Below the pieces are notes generated by a model. It ran no database searches. It was not told the origin of the DNA and saw nothing but the letters and a program-made list of their open reading frames with translations. Source: a virus. From it: 64,000 nucleotides of DNA. Positions 1 to 6,735 of the stretch are shown piece after piece (position 1 is the stretch's first letter; every line of letters starts with the position of its first letter). Position numbers and translations under genes: made by a program. The stretch covers positions 1 through 64,000 of the IMG/VR virus record IMGVR_UViG_3300044692_000034; one strand, given 5' to 3'.

Positions 1-551
1 CGGCGGGGTGCGGCTGCGCCGCGATGGCCGCGATGCGTCCCTCCCCCCTCCCCGTGGGGGGTGGCGCGTGTGGGCTCGATGCGGCGTGTCTGCGGTGTTG
101 CGTGGGATGCGCACGGGATTTGTGGATGCGTGAGTGTGAGAGCCGGGACGTGGCGTTTACGCGATTGGCTGTGAGCCGTGCTGCGGGGCGCGTACCGAGA
201 CGGATGCCCGGATGGGGTGATGTGCTGGATGCGGTGCGCGCGTGCCGTGCGCGGGCCGCTACGGCGCCCCATGGATGCCGTGCCGTGATGCGTGCCCACC
301 GATGTAGGTACTGGCACGCGCCGAGGGGGAGTGCCATGCACGCGAGGGGGTGGGAGTGCCACCGCGTACGGGGCTACTTGCGGGCCGACTGCGGGCATGC
401 GCGAGCACGGGCCTACCCATGTGGCGGGTAGCGTGCGGGCAGGCGCTCAGCGGGCACCGCACGCGCCTGACAGCACGCGCTCAGTGGAGCGGCCTACAGG
501 GGTGCGGCGCAGCGGTGTGCTGGCACTCGTGCGGGGCCTGCCCGTACGCGC
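1..551. other. gene-free left end with GATGC words
   Basis: No credible gene is visible on either strand. The open frames here are GC-driven and their translations look random. The structure I can see is eight GATGC words, all in the same orientation, at 32, 78, 106, 125, 203, 228, 274 and 287 (six are GATGCG), and a C-run/G-run fold near 42-66. It could be a terminal or packaging-related segment, but nothing proves that. Confidence 0.5.
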
Positions 552-578
552 GAGCGGCCCGGGGCTACCGGGCCGCTC
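552..578 (-). terminator. second of two tandem hairpins
   Basis: A perfect 10-bp stem (GAGCGGCCCG at 552-561 with its complement at 569-578) encloses a 7-nt loop. It has no U-tract. It repeats the stem sequence of the hairpin at 609-635, so the pair looks like a duplicated terminator behind the operon 643-1333. Confidence 0.6.
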
Positions 579-608
579 AAGGGGTGCGTACGGGGGGCTA
601 CAACGCGC

Positions 609-635
609 GAGCGGCCCGCACGTGGCGGGCCGCTC
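609..635 (-). terminator. hairpin directly after the 643-738 gene
   Basis: A perfect 11-bp stem (GAGCGGCCCGC at 609-619, complement at 625-635) has a 5-nt loop and lies 7 nt after the stop codon at 643-645. There is no run of U, which is common for terminators in high-GC actinobacteria. Confidence 0.65.
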
Positions 636-642
636 AGGGGGG

Positions 643-738
643 CTACTTGGTGGCGTACGCGGCGGCTAGCGGAGTGGGCTGCACCCGCACCCAACCGCCC
701 TCTCCCGGCTTGCTCACCGGGCCGTTGGCGGCGGCCAT
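643..738 (-). CDS. 31-residue small protein
   Basis: A 31-codon frame starts at ATG 738, four nucleotides after the TAG stop of the zinc-ribbon gene 743-1333, with AGG of that stop region as a possible ribosome site. The product is Gly/Ala/Val-rich and soluble-looking, with no recognisable domain. The case for it being a gene is positional: it is coupled to the upstream gene and is followed at once by a strong hairpin. It could also be chance. Confidence 0.45.
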   Translation of the reverse strand: MAAANGPVSKPGEGGWVRVQPTPLAAAYATK

Positions 739-742
739 GCGC

Positions 743-1333
743 CTAGCTCTCGATCGGCGTGCTCTCGCCGATCATGGCGGCGACCATGGTGTGGCCGTGC
801 TCCGGCACGCTGCTCGTGCCCTGCTCGGCCGTGCCCGCCTTGGCGGCCTGCCCGGCACGCGCGGCCTTGGCGGCTTCGCGGCGAGCGTTGCGGCACTCCC
901 GGCACACCGGCTCCCGGCGCACGCCCCCGTTGGTGTGGTGCCCGGCCGTCGGGAACTTGGTGAGCGGGAGCGGCACGCCCGGGGCCTGCACGCACGCCTT
1001 GCCGCTCGCGCACACCTGCTCGCCCTCGGTGGCCACACCGGTAGCCTCGGGGCGCTTGCGGCCACTCGGGGTGGCGTACTGCTCGGCGAGCGCCAGCAGC
1101 GCCGGGCCGTACTCCTCGCACGCGGCCTGCGCCTTGCTCAGCTCCCGCGTGAGCGCGGCCCGCTCCCGGCCCGCCTTGGTGTCGCGCACCTGCTCGATGG
1201 CGCGCGCCGTGCTCACGAGCGTAAGCAGGATCTCGCGGGCCTGCTCGGCGCGCTCCGCGCCCGTGCTCGGCTGGTCGGTGGCGGAGAGCAGAGCGGCGGC
1301 CTGCGAGGCGGGGGTGCTGGTGGTGGTGGCCAT
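743..1333 (-). CDS. Ala-rich protein with C-terminal zinc-ribbon-like module
   Basis: A 196-residue protein. It starts at ATG 1333 behind a good AGGAG site. The N-terminal two thirds are Ala/Glu/Arg-rich and probably helical. The C-terminal part carries CASGKAC, then LTKFPTAG, then CRECRNARREAAK. The same C-terminal arrangement (paired Cys, K-F-P-T, C-R-x-C-R-x-A-R, basic tail) recurs in the genes at 31315-32061 and 36815-37504, so the three are paralogues. The Cys pattern resembles short zinc ribbons found in HNH/endonuclease-VII-type proteins, but no nuclease residues are visible. A nucleic-acid-binding role is inferred. The leader before the start contains a decayed copy of the leaderless start (TTGCCCACCACC near 1388). 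Confidence 0.75.
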   Translation of the reverse strand: MATTTSTPASQAAALLSATDQPSTGAERAEQAREILLTLVSTARAIEQVRDTKAGRERAALTRELSKAQAACEEYGPALLALAEQYATPSGRKRPEATGVATEGEQVCASGKACVQAPGVPLPLTKFPTAGHHTNGGVRREPVCRECRNARREAAKAARAGQAAKAGTAEQGTSSVPEHGHTMVAAMIGESTPIES

Positions 1334-1399
1334 GGTGGCTCCTAGCGGTTGGCGCCTGCCCGAGTGGCGGGCGCTGGGTGGTGGGCAACTGCAACCCGA

Positions 1400-1428
1400 A
1401 TTAGAGCGCAAAGCGGTCAACTGCACAA
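1400..1428 (-). promoter_or_regulatory. promoter of the 743-1333 gene
   Basis: The boxes are -35 TTGTGC (1423-1428), a 17-bp spacer, and -10 TCTAAT (1400-1405). The predicted leader is about 60 nt and contains the AGGAG site. This differs from the leaderless units found further right. Confidence 0.45.
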
Positions 1429-2107
1429 GGGGTCGAGCGAGTGTTTTCGCGCCAAACTTTCAACCCGGGCCGGGCCGCCTGCCCGCCTGCCAGCACGAGC
1501 ACCCGGCGCCCGCATCGGCGGGGGCCTGCACGAGCACCCGGCCGATGGCCGCATCGGGCAGGCGGCCCGCGCGGCGGCAACCCGGATGCGGGGGCGCAGG
1601 CGCCCATGCGGATGTGCGCATCCGGGCGACGTGGATGCCCGCATCGGCGCATCCGTGGCGGCGCCCGCATCACGCTTACCAACCGCTTTTTTTGACGCGT
1701 CAAACTTGCGCCGAGATTTCCGCATCCGCAGACGCCGGCATCGCGCGACGTATGCGACCTCGCGAGCGCGCGATGGGCTAATCGGCGCCGGCCAGGAGCC
1801 AAACAGATGCCGCAATCGCCGATGTTGCGGTCACGCGCGATTGAGAGGATGCGATGCGCTCACCAAGCCGCCCGAGGCGGCTGTCAAAACATCGGGAGGG
1901 TCGCGCGGGCCGCGAACTGGCCACGAATCAGGGCGCGGCCCGCGCGAGGGGATCTGGTAGGTCCCGATGGGTGCTTCGGGCGGCAACCTACACCACAGAC
2001 CACACCATCGCGAACACGCACGCAGGATTGGCGCATCATGGGGACCAGGCAATCGCCGATACGCGGGGCGCGTCTGGCCGATGGCGGCATCAGCGTGACA
2101 GACACAA
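1429..2107. other. gene-free stretch rich in GCATC/GATGC words
   Basis: I find no convincing gene. Fifteen GATGC or GCATC words lie between 1512 and about 2091, far above chance for a 5-mer. A perfect 14-bp palindrome, TTTGACGCGTCAAA, sits at 1691-1704 next to a run of seven T. A + strand frame from ATG 1807 has an AGGAG site, but it runs antisense through two better-supported genes, so I do not call it. Confidence 0.5.
1691..1704. promoter_or_regulatory. 14-bp perfect palindrome, possible operator
   Basis: TTTGACGCGTCAAA is its own reverse complement and follows a T-run (1687-1693) in a gene-free stretch. A degenerate relative (GTTTTCGCGCCAAAC) lies at 1443-1457, upstream of the first gene. 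A protein-binding site is inferred from symmetry only. Confidence 0.35.
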
Positions 2108-2130
2108 AGAAGCGGCCCGATGAGCCGCTT
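2108..2130 (-). terminator. terminator of the 2157-2389 micro-operon
   Basis: An 8-bp perfect stem (GAAGCGGC and its complement, 7-nt loop) is followed on the minus strand by TTTGTG. It lies 27 nt beyond the stop of the 2157-2294 gene. Confidence 0.7.
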
Positions 2131-2156
2131 CCTTGCCTCAGCGCGATGCTGTTAGT

Positions 2157-2294
2157 TCAGTGGCGCCACGGGAGCCGCCACCGCGCACGAGACGAGCGGT
2201 TCGTGACAGCACGCTCACGGCGAGCCTGCGGCAGCGTGATGGCGGGGTCGAGGGTGCACTCGACGAGCTGGACGGTGTGGCGGTCCGCGCTCAT
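2157..2294 (-). CDS. 45-residue basic protein
   Basis: A 45-residue frame starts at ATG 2294, two nucleotides after the TAG of the leaderless gene 2297-2389, and ends just before a hairpin terminator. The C-terminal half is strongly basic (many Arg, with a final RWRLPWRH), so nucleic-acid or membrane contact is possible. No family is recognised. Its place between a promoter-driven start and a terminator is the main support. Confidence 0.6.
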   Translation of the reverse strand: MSADRHTVQLVECTLDPAITLPQARRERAVTNRSSRARWRLPWRH

Positions 2295-2296
2295 CG

Positions 2297-2389
2297 CTAC
2301 CACTCGCCGTCCTCACCGGTGGGACGCGGAGCGGGCAGCTCGCGCACGACGGGCATTGCGAAGTTGGTGTGTGACTGTGTGGTGGGCAT
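2297..2389 (-). CDS. 30-residue leaderless protein
   Basis: A 30-codon frame starts MPTTQSHTNF at ATG 2389. The -10 box TATGGT ends 6 nt before the ATG, so the transcript should begin at the start codon. The product is short, Pro-rich and acidic at the end (GEDGEW). No domain is visible. It is the first gene of a two-gene unit and may serve mainly to load ribosomes for the next frame. Confidence 0.65.
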   Translation of the reverse strand: MPTTQSHTNFAMPVVRELPAPRPTGEDGEW

Positions 2390-2395
2390 AGAACG

Positions 2396-2424
2396 ACCAT
2401 ACGCCTACGTCTTGGTCACGTCAA
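2396..2424 (-). promoter_or_regulatory. leaderless promoter for ATG 2389
   Basis: The boxes are -35 TTGACG (2419-2424), a 17-bp spacer and -10 TATGGT (2396-2401). Six nucleotides separate the -10 box from the ATG. The TGACC element follows the -35 box. Confidence 0.7.
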
Positions 2425-2530
2425 GGGTGTTTCGTTCGTTTCTGATCGATGTGTCGGTACGCTGACAAACCGGCCGCCGGTGCATCCCCAGACACGGAGC
2501 GGCTACCGGATGAGCACATCCGACCCACAT

Positions 2531-2617
2531 GTGCAGTCCACGCGTCGTGCAGTCCACGCGTCGTGCAGTCCCGCAGTCGCAGTATCGCGCAGTCCTGCCA
2601 TCGCTGCGCAGTCCCGA
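2531..2617. repeat. iteron-like GCAGTCC direct repeats
   Basis: Two exact 16-bp units GTGCAGTCCACGCGTC (2531-2546, 2547-2562) are followed by a partial unit at 2563. Further GCAGTCC words near 2590 and 2608 make five in about 85 bp, with GCAGTCG between them. They lie in a gene-free stretch next to a terminator. An origin or binding-site array is possible, but no replication gene is near. Confidence 0.6.
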
Positions 2618-2623
2618 GACGCA

Positions 2624-2650
2624 GAGAGCCCCGCCAAAAGCGGGGCTCTC
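2624..2650 (-). terminator. terminator after the 2703-3056 gene
   Basis: A perfect 11-bp stem GAGAGCCCCGC (2624-2634) pairs with 2640-2650 around a 5-nt loop, about 55 nt beyond the stop at 2703. It could work in either direction. Confidence 0.75.
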
Positions 2651-2702
2651 CACACCGTCAACGCATCGGTAGCAGCCAAGCGTCGGCCGCCACCCTAGCA
2701 GG

Positions 2703-3056
2703 CTAGTCGTTGAACACGCGCACGCGGATCGCGCCGTTGCGGTCCCTGTGGTCGGCGGGCAGCAGGTCCCACCACAGCAGGTCGCCGTCCCGCCTCTCCA
2801 CGTGCTCGACCACGTACGCCATCCGCGCCTGCGTGACCTGCGACACAAGCGTGAGGCCCTCGTCGCACGCATCGGCGTACACCTGCCCGAAGTCGCCCGG
2901 GAGGCTGCTGTGCTCGGTCACGAGCATCCGCTCCTCGGGCACCCACGTGAAGATCTCGCTGTTCGTGGCGAGCATCAGCGGGTACAGCAAGTTCGTGTTC
3001 TGGCGGGTACGGCGATTGCGGCGGGTACGTGCGCGGGTGGCGGTGGTGGCGGGCAT
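2703..3056 (-). CDS. 117-residue protein, leaderless start
   Basis: It begins MPATTATRARTRR at ATG 3056, and the in-frame extension upstream is ignored because the promoter sits there. The first 20 residues are basic (Arg/Thr). The body is mixed alpha/beta with a Trp-rich stretch (LLWWDLLPADH). No family is recognised. It is a single-gene unit ending at the hairpin 2624-2650. Confidence 0.75.
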   Translation of the reverse strand: MPATTATRARTRRNRRTRQNTNLLYPLMLATNSEIFTWVPEERMLVTEHSSLPGDFGQVYADACDEGLTLVSQVTQARMAYVVEHVERRDGDLLWWDLLPADHRDRNGAIRVRVFND

Positions 3057-3062
3057 ACGCGT

Positions 3063-3091
3063 ATTCAACCGTGCGGGTGGGTTCAGCGCAA
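3063..3091 (-). promoter_or_regulatory. leaderless promoter for ATG 3056
   Basis: The boxes are -35 TTGCGC (3086-3091), a 17-bp spacer and the variant -10 TTGAAT (3063-3068), which ends 6 nt before the ATG. The same TTGAAT variant drives the unit at 15825. Confidence 0.65.
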
Positions 3092-3115
3092 CACGTAACG
3101 TTCGTACGGCGCGCC

Positions 3116-3262
3116 TTACGGGACGACTACGGCCATCGCGACGAGTGCGCACAGGGCGATGACGCCGACGGCCGCGAAGACCCACTGGACGGATTTGCTC
3201 TCCGATGCGAGCCCGAAGCACGGACCGAAGATTCCGACCAGCATCAGCACGATGACGATCAT
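3116..3262 (-). CDS. 48-residue two-segment membrane protein
   Basis: ATG 3262 lies two nucleotides after the TAG of the preceding gene, which suggests reinitiation. Two hydrophobic stretches (residues 1-19 and about 28-48) flank a short polar loop (ASESKSVQW), giving a hairpin-like membrane protein. No family is recognised. Phages carry many such peptides, and their roles are rarely known. Confidence 0.65.
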   Translation of the reverse strand: MIVIVLMLVGIFGPCFGLASESKSVQWVFAAVGVIALCALVAMAVVVP

Positions 3263-3264
3263 TG

Positions 3265-3720
3265 CTACAGGCCCAAGCCGTAGCTGCTCGCGTACATCAT
3301 CTCGCCGTACGCCTCGGTGCTCGCGGCAAGCTCGGCCTCCTCGTCGGTCTGGTCGACCTGCCACTCGGTGTGAACCAGCGGCTCCATCCCATTCCGGGCC
3401 GCGATCCACGTCGCCGTCTCGCGCGCATCGCGGCAGCACGACCCGGCGCACACGTACACGTAGGACTGCGTGTCGCGCATGTAGATGGCGCCGACGTGGC
3501 CTGAGCGGCGTCCGAGAGCGCGGAGTGCGTCACGGGCCGTCTCATGCATCCCGGTGTGCTCGTACTCGACGTGGTCGTGCGTCCAGCCGCATCCGCCGCA
3601 GTGCTCCGCTTGCGGCTTGACGTATCGGCGAGCGTTGTGGAGCATCGACGGCTCAGGGTCGCTTCCGCACGTGATGTGCGGCGTCGCGAACTCGGGCATG
3701 GTGGGCAGGTTGGTGGGCAT
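3265..3720 (-). CDS. 151-residue Cys/His-rich protein
   Basis: The start is the leaderless ATG 3720 (MPTNLPTMPEF). The N-terminal half has HCGGCGWTHDH and a later CAGSCCRD, a plausible zinc site, with several Tyr. The C-terminus is acidic then neutral. No family is recognised. It heads a two-gene unit with the membrane peptide 3116-3262. Confidence 0.75.
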   Translation of the reverse strand: MPTNLPTMPEFATPHITCGSDPEPSMLHNARRYVKPQAEHCGGCGWTHDHVEYEHTGMHETARDALRALGRRSGHVGAIYMRDTQSYVYVCAGSCCRDARETATWIAARNGMEPLVHTEWQVDQTDEEAELAASTEAYGEMMYASSYGLGL

Positions 3721-3726
3721 GCGCGA

Positions 3727-3755
3727 AGACTCTCGCACGAGCGCAGTCATTGCAA
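3727..3755 (-). promoter_or_regulatory. leaderless promoter for ATG 3720
   Basis: The boxes are -35 TTGCAA (3750-3755), a 17-bp spacer and -10 GAGTCT (3727-3732), 6 nt before the ATG. CGAACGTT lies just upstream (about 3760-3767). Confidence 0.7.
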
Positions 3756-3774
3756 GTGACAACGTTCGGAGGGC

Positions 3775-3808
3775 GGCCGGGTGGCGGAGGATGGGCCGCC
3801 ACCCGGCC
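3775..3808 (-). terminator. strong hairpin upstream of the 3720 unit
   Basis: A perfect 13-bp GC stem (3775-3787 with 3796-3808, 8-nt loop) lies between the end of the 3983-4390 gene and the next promoter. It probably insulates the two units. Confidence 0.65.
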
Positions 3809-3930
3809 GAGGGTCCGGATCTGCCCGCGAGGGACGCCAAGCCGTGCCGGGGTCGACGGAAGGCTAGGCGAGCCCCAATGTAGCGCATCCCGCAACCGAT
3901 GGCCGCATCGCCGGGCCTCGATGAGACGCA

Positions 3931-3953
3931 GAACCCGCCTGGATGGCGGGTTC
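3931..3953 (-). terminator. terminator after the 3983-4390 gene
   Basis: A 9-bp perfect stem GAACCCGCC (3931-3939 with 3945-3953) and a 5-nt loop lie 30 nt past the stop codon. Confidence 0.75.
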
Positions 3954-3982
3954 TCGTGCGCGCGCATTATGCGCGGACGCGC

Positions 3983-4390
3983 CTACGCGTGCCCGTATAC
4001 GCGACGGTCCGCGTCCTCTGCGAGCCATTCCACGGACGCGTGCTTGTCCAGCAGCTCGTCGAGCGCCCGCGACCGCACGCTTTGGTCGTCGAGCCAGATG
4101 CGGTCTTCGTTGGACCACCAGCCGCGCGTCTCGTAATCCTCCGGGCCGGTCCGCTGGAACGATCGCACGAACGAGGCGTGCACCTCAACGCGGCCGGCGC
4201 TGATGCGCTGGTACACCTGCACGTGCTCCCGCTGCTCGACCCCCTGCGGGTCGTCGTGCGGGTAGTCCACCCGCACCCGCACAAGCAGCGCGTCGAGTAC
4301 GGGCGCGGGGGCGCGCAGCAGCACGAGCGGGGACACCTGCCACGTGTGCGCGAGGAGCGTGGCGGAGAGCGGAGCGGCTTTGGTGGGCAT
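3983..4390 (-). CDS. 135-residue protein, leaderless start
   Basis: It starts MPTKAAPLSA at ATG 4390. A further ATG at 4399 is in frame but overlaps the -10 box. The N-terminal third is hydrophobic/Ala-Leu rich but not clearly membrane-spanning. The rest is charged with many Arg/Glu/Asp and Trp pairs (RGWWSNEDRIW). No family is recognised. Confidence 0.75.
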   Translation of the reverse strand: MPTKAAPLSATLLAHTWQVSPLVLLRAPAPVLDALLVRVRVDYPHDDPQGVEQREHVQVYQRISAGRVEVHASFVRSFQRTGPEDYETRGWWSNEDRIWLDDQSVRSRALDELLDKHASVEWLAEDADRRVYGHA

Positions 4391-4397
4391 GCCGCGC

Positions 4398-4427
4398 ATG
4401 CTACGCGCGCGGCACGGTCACGTCCAA
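4398..4427 (-). promoter_or_regulatory. leaderless promoter for ATG 4390
   Basis: The boxes are -35 TTGGAC (4422-4427), an 18-bp spacer and -10 TAGCAT (4398-4403), 7 nt before the ATG. A GAACGCT variant of the upstream element is present. Confidence 0.6.
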
Positions 4428-4443
4428 AGCAGAGCGTTCGCGG

Positions 4444-4824
4444 CTAGTCCTTGCCGAGGTACGCGGCGATGACCGCCTCGGCATGCGCCTGCGCCGTGCT
4501 GCGCGACACGACCATGCCGTACGTGTCTCTGATCCTGTCCTCCGCCTCGGCTGCCATCAGCGCGGTCGTCGCACGCTTGATTCCGGCCTCGTGACCGCGC
4601 TTCGGGGTCACGCTCGACACGGAGTCGGCCGGCCTCGGTGGCGGCAACATCGGCCGAAGCATCGACGCCGGCGGTTCCGGTAGCACGGTGAGACCGGCGT
4701 TCTGGAGGACCTTCGTGTTCCGCTCAGCGCGCTTCCGCCACCGGTCTCGGTCCTCAGTCAGGAGGGCGACTCTTATCGCCAGCCAGATCACGATGATCAT
4801 CGGCATGACGACGAGGGCGATCAC
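4444..4824 (-). CDS. 126-residue protein with N-terminal membrane segment
   Basis: GTG 4824 overlaps the TGA of the upstream gene (GTGA) and has an AGGAG site 8 nt away. Residues 1-21 form one transmembrane helix, followed by a charged helix (TEDRDRWRKRAERN), a Pro-rich linker and a helical tail. A single-pass anchor with a cytosolic coiled or basic domain is likely. No family is recognised. It is the last gene of the unit that starts at 6029. Confidence 0.75.
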   Translation of the reverse strand: MIALVVMPMIIVIWLAIRVALLTEDRDRWRKRAERNTKVLQNAGLTVLPEPPASMLRPMLPPPRPADSVSSVTPKRGHEAGIKRATTALMAAEAEDRIRDTYGMVVSRSTAQAHAEAVIAAYLGKD

Positions 4825-4946
4825 AGTAGCGCTCCTGCCGTCGCCGCAGCCCAGGAGGCACGGACCTGGATGCGGCGACGGCCGGCGCTCTGGCCCACCA
4901 CGCGAATGCCCGGTCGCGTAGTCCCTTCTCGGGCCAAGATTGTCAC
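4821..4946 (-). CDS. 41-residue basic protein
   Basis: The GTG start overlaps the stop of the gene before (GTGA at 4943-4946), and its own TGA overlaps the next GTG. The peptide is Arg/Ala-rich with GRRRIQVRASW in the middle. Both ends are locked into the overlap chain, which makes it a real frame despite its size. The function is unknown. Confidence 0.6.
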   Translation of the reverse strand: MTILAREGTTRPGIRVVGQSAGRRRIQVRASWAAATAGALL

Positions 4947-5101
4947 TTCGGCACTTCCTGGCGTGCCGTTACCTCCAGGTAGACGACACGGTTCACGAAC
5001 TGCGTTTCGGCGAGTCCATCCCCGTGAACCTGCACGTAGAACTTGCGTGTGAACTCCAACGCCACGGCAACATCGCGCAGGTCGTCTCCTTCCAGGATCA
5101 C
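4943..5101 (-). CDS. 52-residue protein
   Basis: GTG 5101 overlaps the TGA of the membrane gene 5098-5430 (GTGA). The product is a compact beta-rich sequence (FTRKFYVQVHGDG, FVNRVVYLEVTA) with balanced charge and no Cys. No family is recognised. Overlaps at both ends support translation. Confidence 0.6.
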   Translation of the reverse strand: MILEGDDLRDVAVALEFTRKFYVQVHGDGLAETQFVNRVVYLEVTARQEVPK

Positions 5102-5430
5102 CGCGAGGCCATCTTCCGGTTGCGGTACGCGCGACGGCGGGCGTCAGCGATGCGCTCGCGCCGCGCCCGCTCATCCATCTCCACCTTGCTCGGCCGCCAG
5201 AAGATGGCGCTCGCCAGCGCCATCATGCAGATACCGGCAGAGACCGGCCACGGAAGCCTCCCGAAGCTTTCGCTGATGAGCGCGGCGCCTCCGCCGCCCA
5301 TCAGCACAGCGAACAGGAGGATCACGCCGCCCTCGCCGCGAGCGCGGATCACCGCGTACCGGCCGATGGGCAGCGCCAGCCGCAGCAGCGTCACGCCCAC
5401 GATGATGTGCCACAGGTCGACGGCGAGCAT
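5098..5430 (-). CDS. 110-residue multi-pass membrane protein
   Basis: ATG 5430 overlaps the upstream stop (TGATG). Three hydrophobic segments can be drawn (about residues 5-22, 33-52 and 62-80), followed by a highly charged C-terminal tail rich in Arg (DERARRERIADARRR). The tail should lie in the cytosol. No family is recognised. It may act with the other membrane peptides of this unit. Confidence 0.75.
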   Translation of the reverse strand: MLAVDLWHIIVGVTLLRLALPIGRYAVIRARGEGGVILLFAVLMGGGGAALISESFGRLPWPVSAGICMMALASAIFWRPSKVEMDERARRERIADARRRAYRNRKMASR

Positions 5431-6029
5431 CAGGCGGCCACCTTCTCGATCTGCTCGTTGATCTCCGTGAGCGGGATCGTGCCGTGGCAAAACTTCCCGT
5501 TCTCGCCGGACGGCGCGTTCGGCAGCGGCTCCCACGACCACACGATGTCCCTGACCCCGCACCGGATCGTCGTCTTCCCGTACAGGCCGTCGAGCGCTTC
5601 GCGGAGCAGCGAGTGTGCCGCCATCTTCTCGTCGTGCTGCCGCTTCGTCGCGTTCCACTTCGCGCGGTCGCCGGCGTCGGTGAGCGGCAGGATCATGCCG
5701 ACGTTCTCGACGCGGCAGAACTGCTCGCTGTCCGGCCCGAACGCGTTGAACTGCTTGTCGACGTGCGTGTACGCCAGCAGGGCGCCGCTGCCGAGGTTGG
5801 CATCCCGGACGCCGGTGAGCACCACGTTCAGGATGGTGTGGCCCGTGCCAGTGTCGGCCACGAACGCGACGGGCGCGCCCTTGAGCGCGTCCACGGCGAG
5901 CCGGAGGTGGCCGGGCGTCCATCGCGTGTACGCGCGCTCCGTCACGTTCTGGCAGAAGTCGCTCGGCACGAGCACGCAGCTCGTGAGCGCGGGAGTGATG
6001 GGTGAGCGGGTGCTCTCGGTGGTGGGCAT
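5430..6029 (-). CDS. 199-residue protein, leaderless start
   Basis: It begins MPTTESTRSPITPAL at ATG 6029. Stretches such as VAFVADTGTGHTILNVV and MILPLTDAGDRAKW suggest a globular alpha/beta fold. TGTGHT is Gly-rich but does not match a P-loop. There are four Cys, none paired. It heads the five-gene unit that ends at 4444. Confidence 0.75.
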   Translation of the reverse strand: MPTTESTRSPITPALTSCVLVPSDFCQNVTERAYTRWTPGHLRLAVDALKGAPVAFVADTGTGHTILNVVLTGVRDANLGSGALLAYTHVDKQFNAFGPDSEQFCRVENVGMILPLTDAGDRAKWNATKRQHDEKMAAHSLLREALDGLYGKTTIRCGVRDIVWSWEPLPNAPSGENGKFCHGTIPLTEINEQIEKVAA

Positions 6030-6035
6030 GGTTGA

Positions 6036-6064
6036 AGAGTACGCGCGCTTGCCGGTCAGGGCAA
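6036..6064 (-). promoter_or_regulatory. leaderless promoter inside an inverted repeat, for ATG 6029
   Basis: The boxes are -35 TTGCCC (6059-6064), a 17-bp spacer and -10 TACTCT (6036-6041), 6 nt before the ATG. A 9-bp inverted repeat, GCGCTTGCC (6045-6053) with 6060-6068, spans the -35 region. Confidence 0.7.
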
Positions 6065-6085
6065 GCGCACACTGTCGAGTCTTGG

Positions 6086-6529
6086 TCAGTTGGCGATCCG
6101 GCTGTACCCGGTGCGGTTGATGTGGACCGTGCCGTCGTCGGTGACGGTCATGATGGTCTGGTCCTTGCCGAGGGAGACGTCGGTGAACATCGGAGGGCGC
6201 TTGCCGGCGCGATGCGCGCGCTGCGCGAGGATCATGTACGCCTGCGCCTGCGCGTCGGTGATCCCGGACCATCCGTGACCGACGCACATGTACCAGTCGA
6301 CGCGGCCGTCGTGGCGGATGATGCCAACGAGGTCGTTCGCGCTCAGGGACGGCAGGTCGTACCCGGCGAGACCGAGGCGCGCGACGTCGTCGGCGGTCAC
6401 AACGTTGAAGTAGCGGAACACGTCCTCGAGGTCCTCGATGCCGTCGAGCGTGCTCGGGTACGCGCCTTGCCATCCGCGACCCGCCGAGACGACGAAGACG
6501 CACAGAGTCTGCTGTGTGGTGGTGGGCAT
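6086..6529 (-). CDS. 147-residue protein, leaderless start
   Basis: It starts MPTTTQQTLCVFVV at ATG 6529. The sequence looks like a compact alpha/beta domain: hydrophobic strand CVFVVSAG, a helix around DLEDVFRYF, then strand-rich blocks. The C-terminal block (TIMTVTDDGTVHINRTG) resembles a beta hairpin. No family is recognised. It is a single-gene unit. Confidence 0.75.
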   Translation of the reverse strand: MPTTTQQTLCVFVVSAGRGWQGAYPSTLDGIEDLEDVFRYFNVVTADDVARLGLAGYDLPSLSANDLVGIIRHDGRVDWYMCVGHGWSGITDAQAQAYMILAQRAHRAGKRPPMFTDVSLGKDQTIMTVTDDGTVHINRTGYSRIAN

Positions 6530-6535
6530 GCTCGA

Positions 6536-6563
6536 AGAATAGCCGCGTGCGTAGTCATTGCAA
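6536..6563 (-). promoter_or_regulatory. leaderless promoter for ATG 6529
   Basis: The boxes are -35 TTGCAA (6558-6563), a 16-bp spacer and -10 TATTCT (6536-6541), 6 nt before the ATG. It overlaps the end of the upstream membrane gene (stop at 6568). Confidence 0.65.
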
Positions 6564-6567
6564 GCGG

Positions 6568-6735
6568 TTACTTTCGCTGCGAGTCGAAGAACGAGATGCA
6601 CCCAATCGCCAACCCGCTGAGGGTCGCGGCCACACACACGAGCGCAAGCGAACGATGCATCACGCCAACCGCCCACACGGTGGATGTGACCATCCCGACG
6701 CATAGGCCAATGGCATACGCGGCGCTCCTGTTCAC
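6568..6735 (-). CDS. 55-residue membrane protein
   Basis: GTG 6735 overlaps the TGA of the gene 6732-7097. Two hydrophobic segments (about residues 5-24 and 29-49) are joined by the short turn MHRS, and the end is charged (FFDSQRK). It is a small hairpin-type membrane protein of unknown role, last in the unit that starts at 8129. Confidence 0.65.
   Translation of the reverse strand: MNRSAAYAIGLCVGMVTSTVWAVGVMHRSLALVCVAATLSGLAIGCISFFDSQRK

Noticed and set aside
350-1345. 331-codon + strand frame over the left end
   Set aside because: Low-complexity Ala/Arg/Gly sequence, antisense to a gene with paralogues and a good ribosome site.
1807-2391. + strand frame with an AGGAG site
   Set aside because: It runs antisense through a promoter, two coupled small genes and their terminator, and the protein has no pattern.
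2531-2617. CRISPR array
   Set aside because: Units are contiguous 16-mers without spacers, and there is no cas gene.
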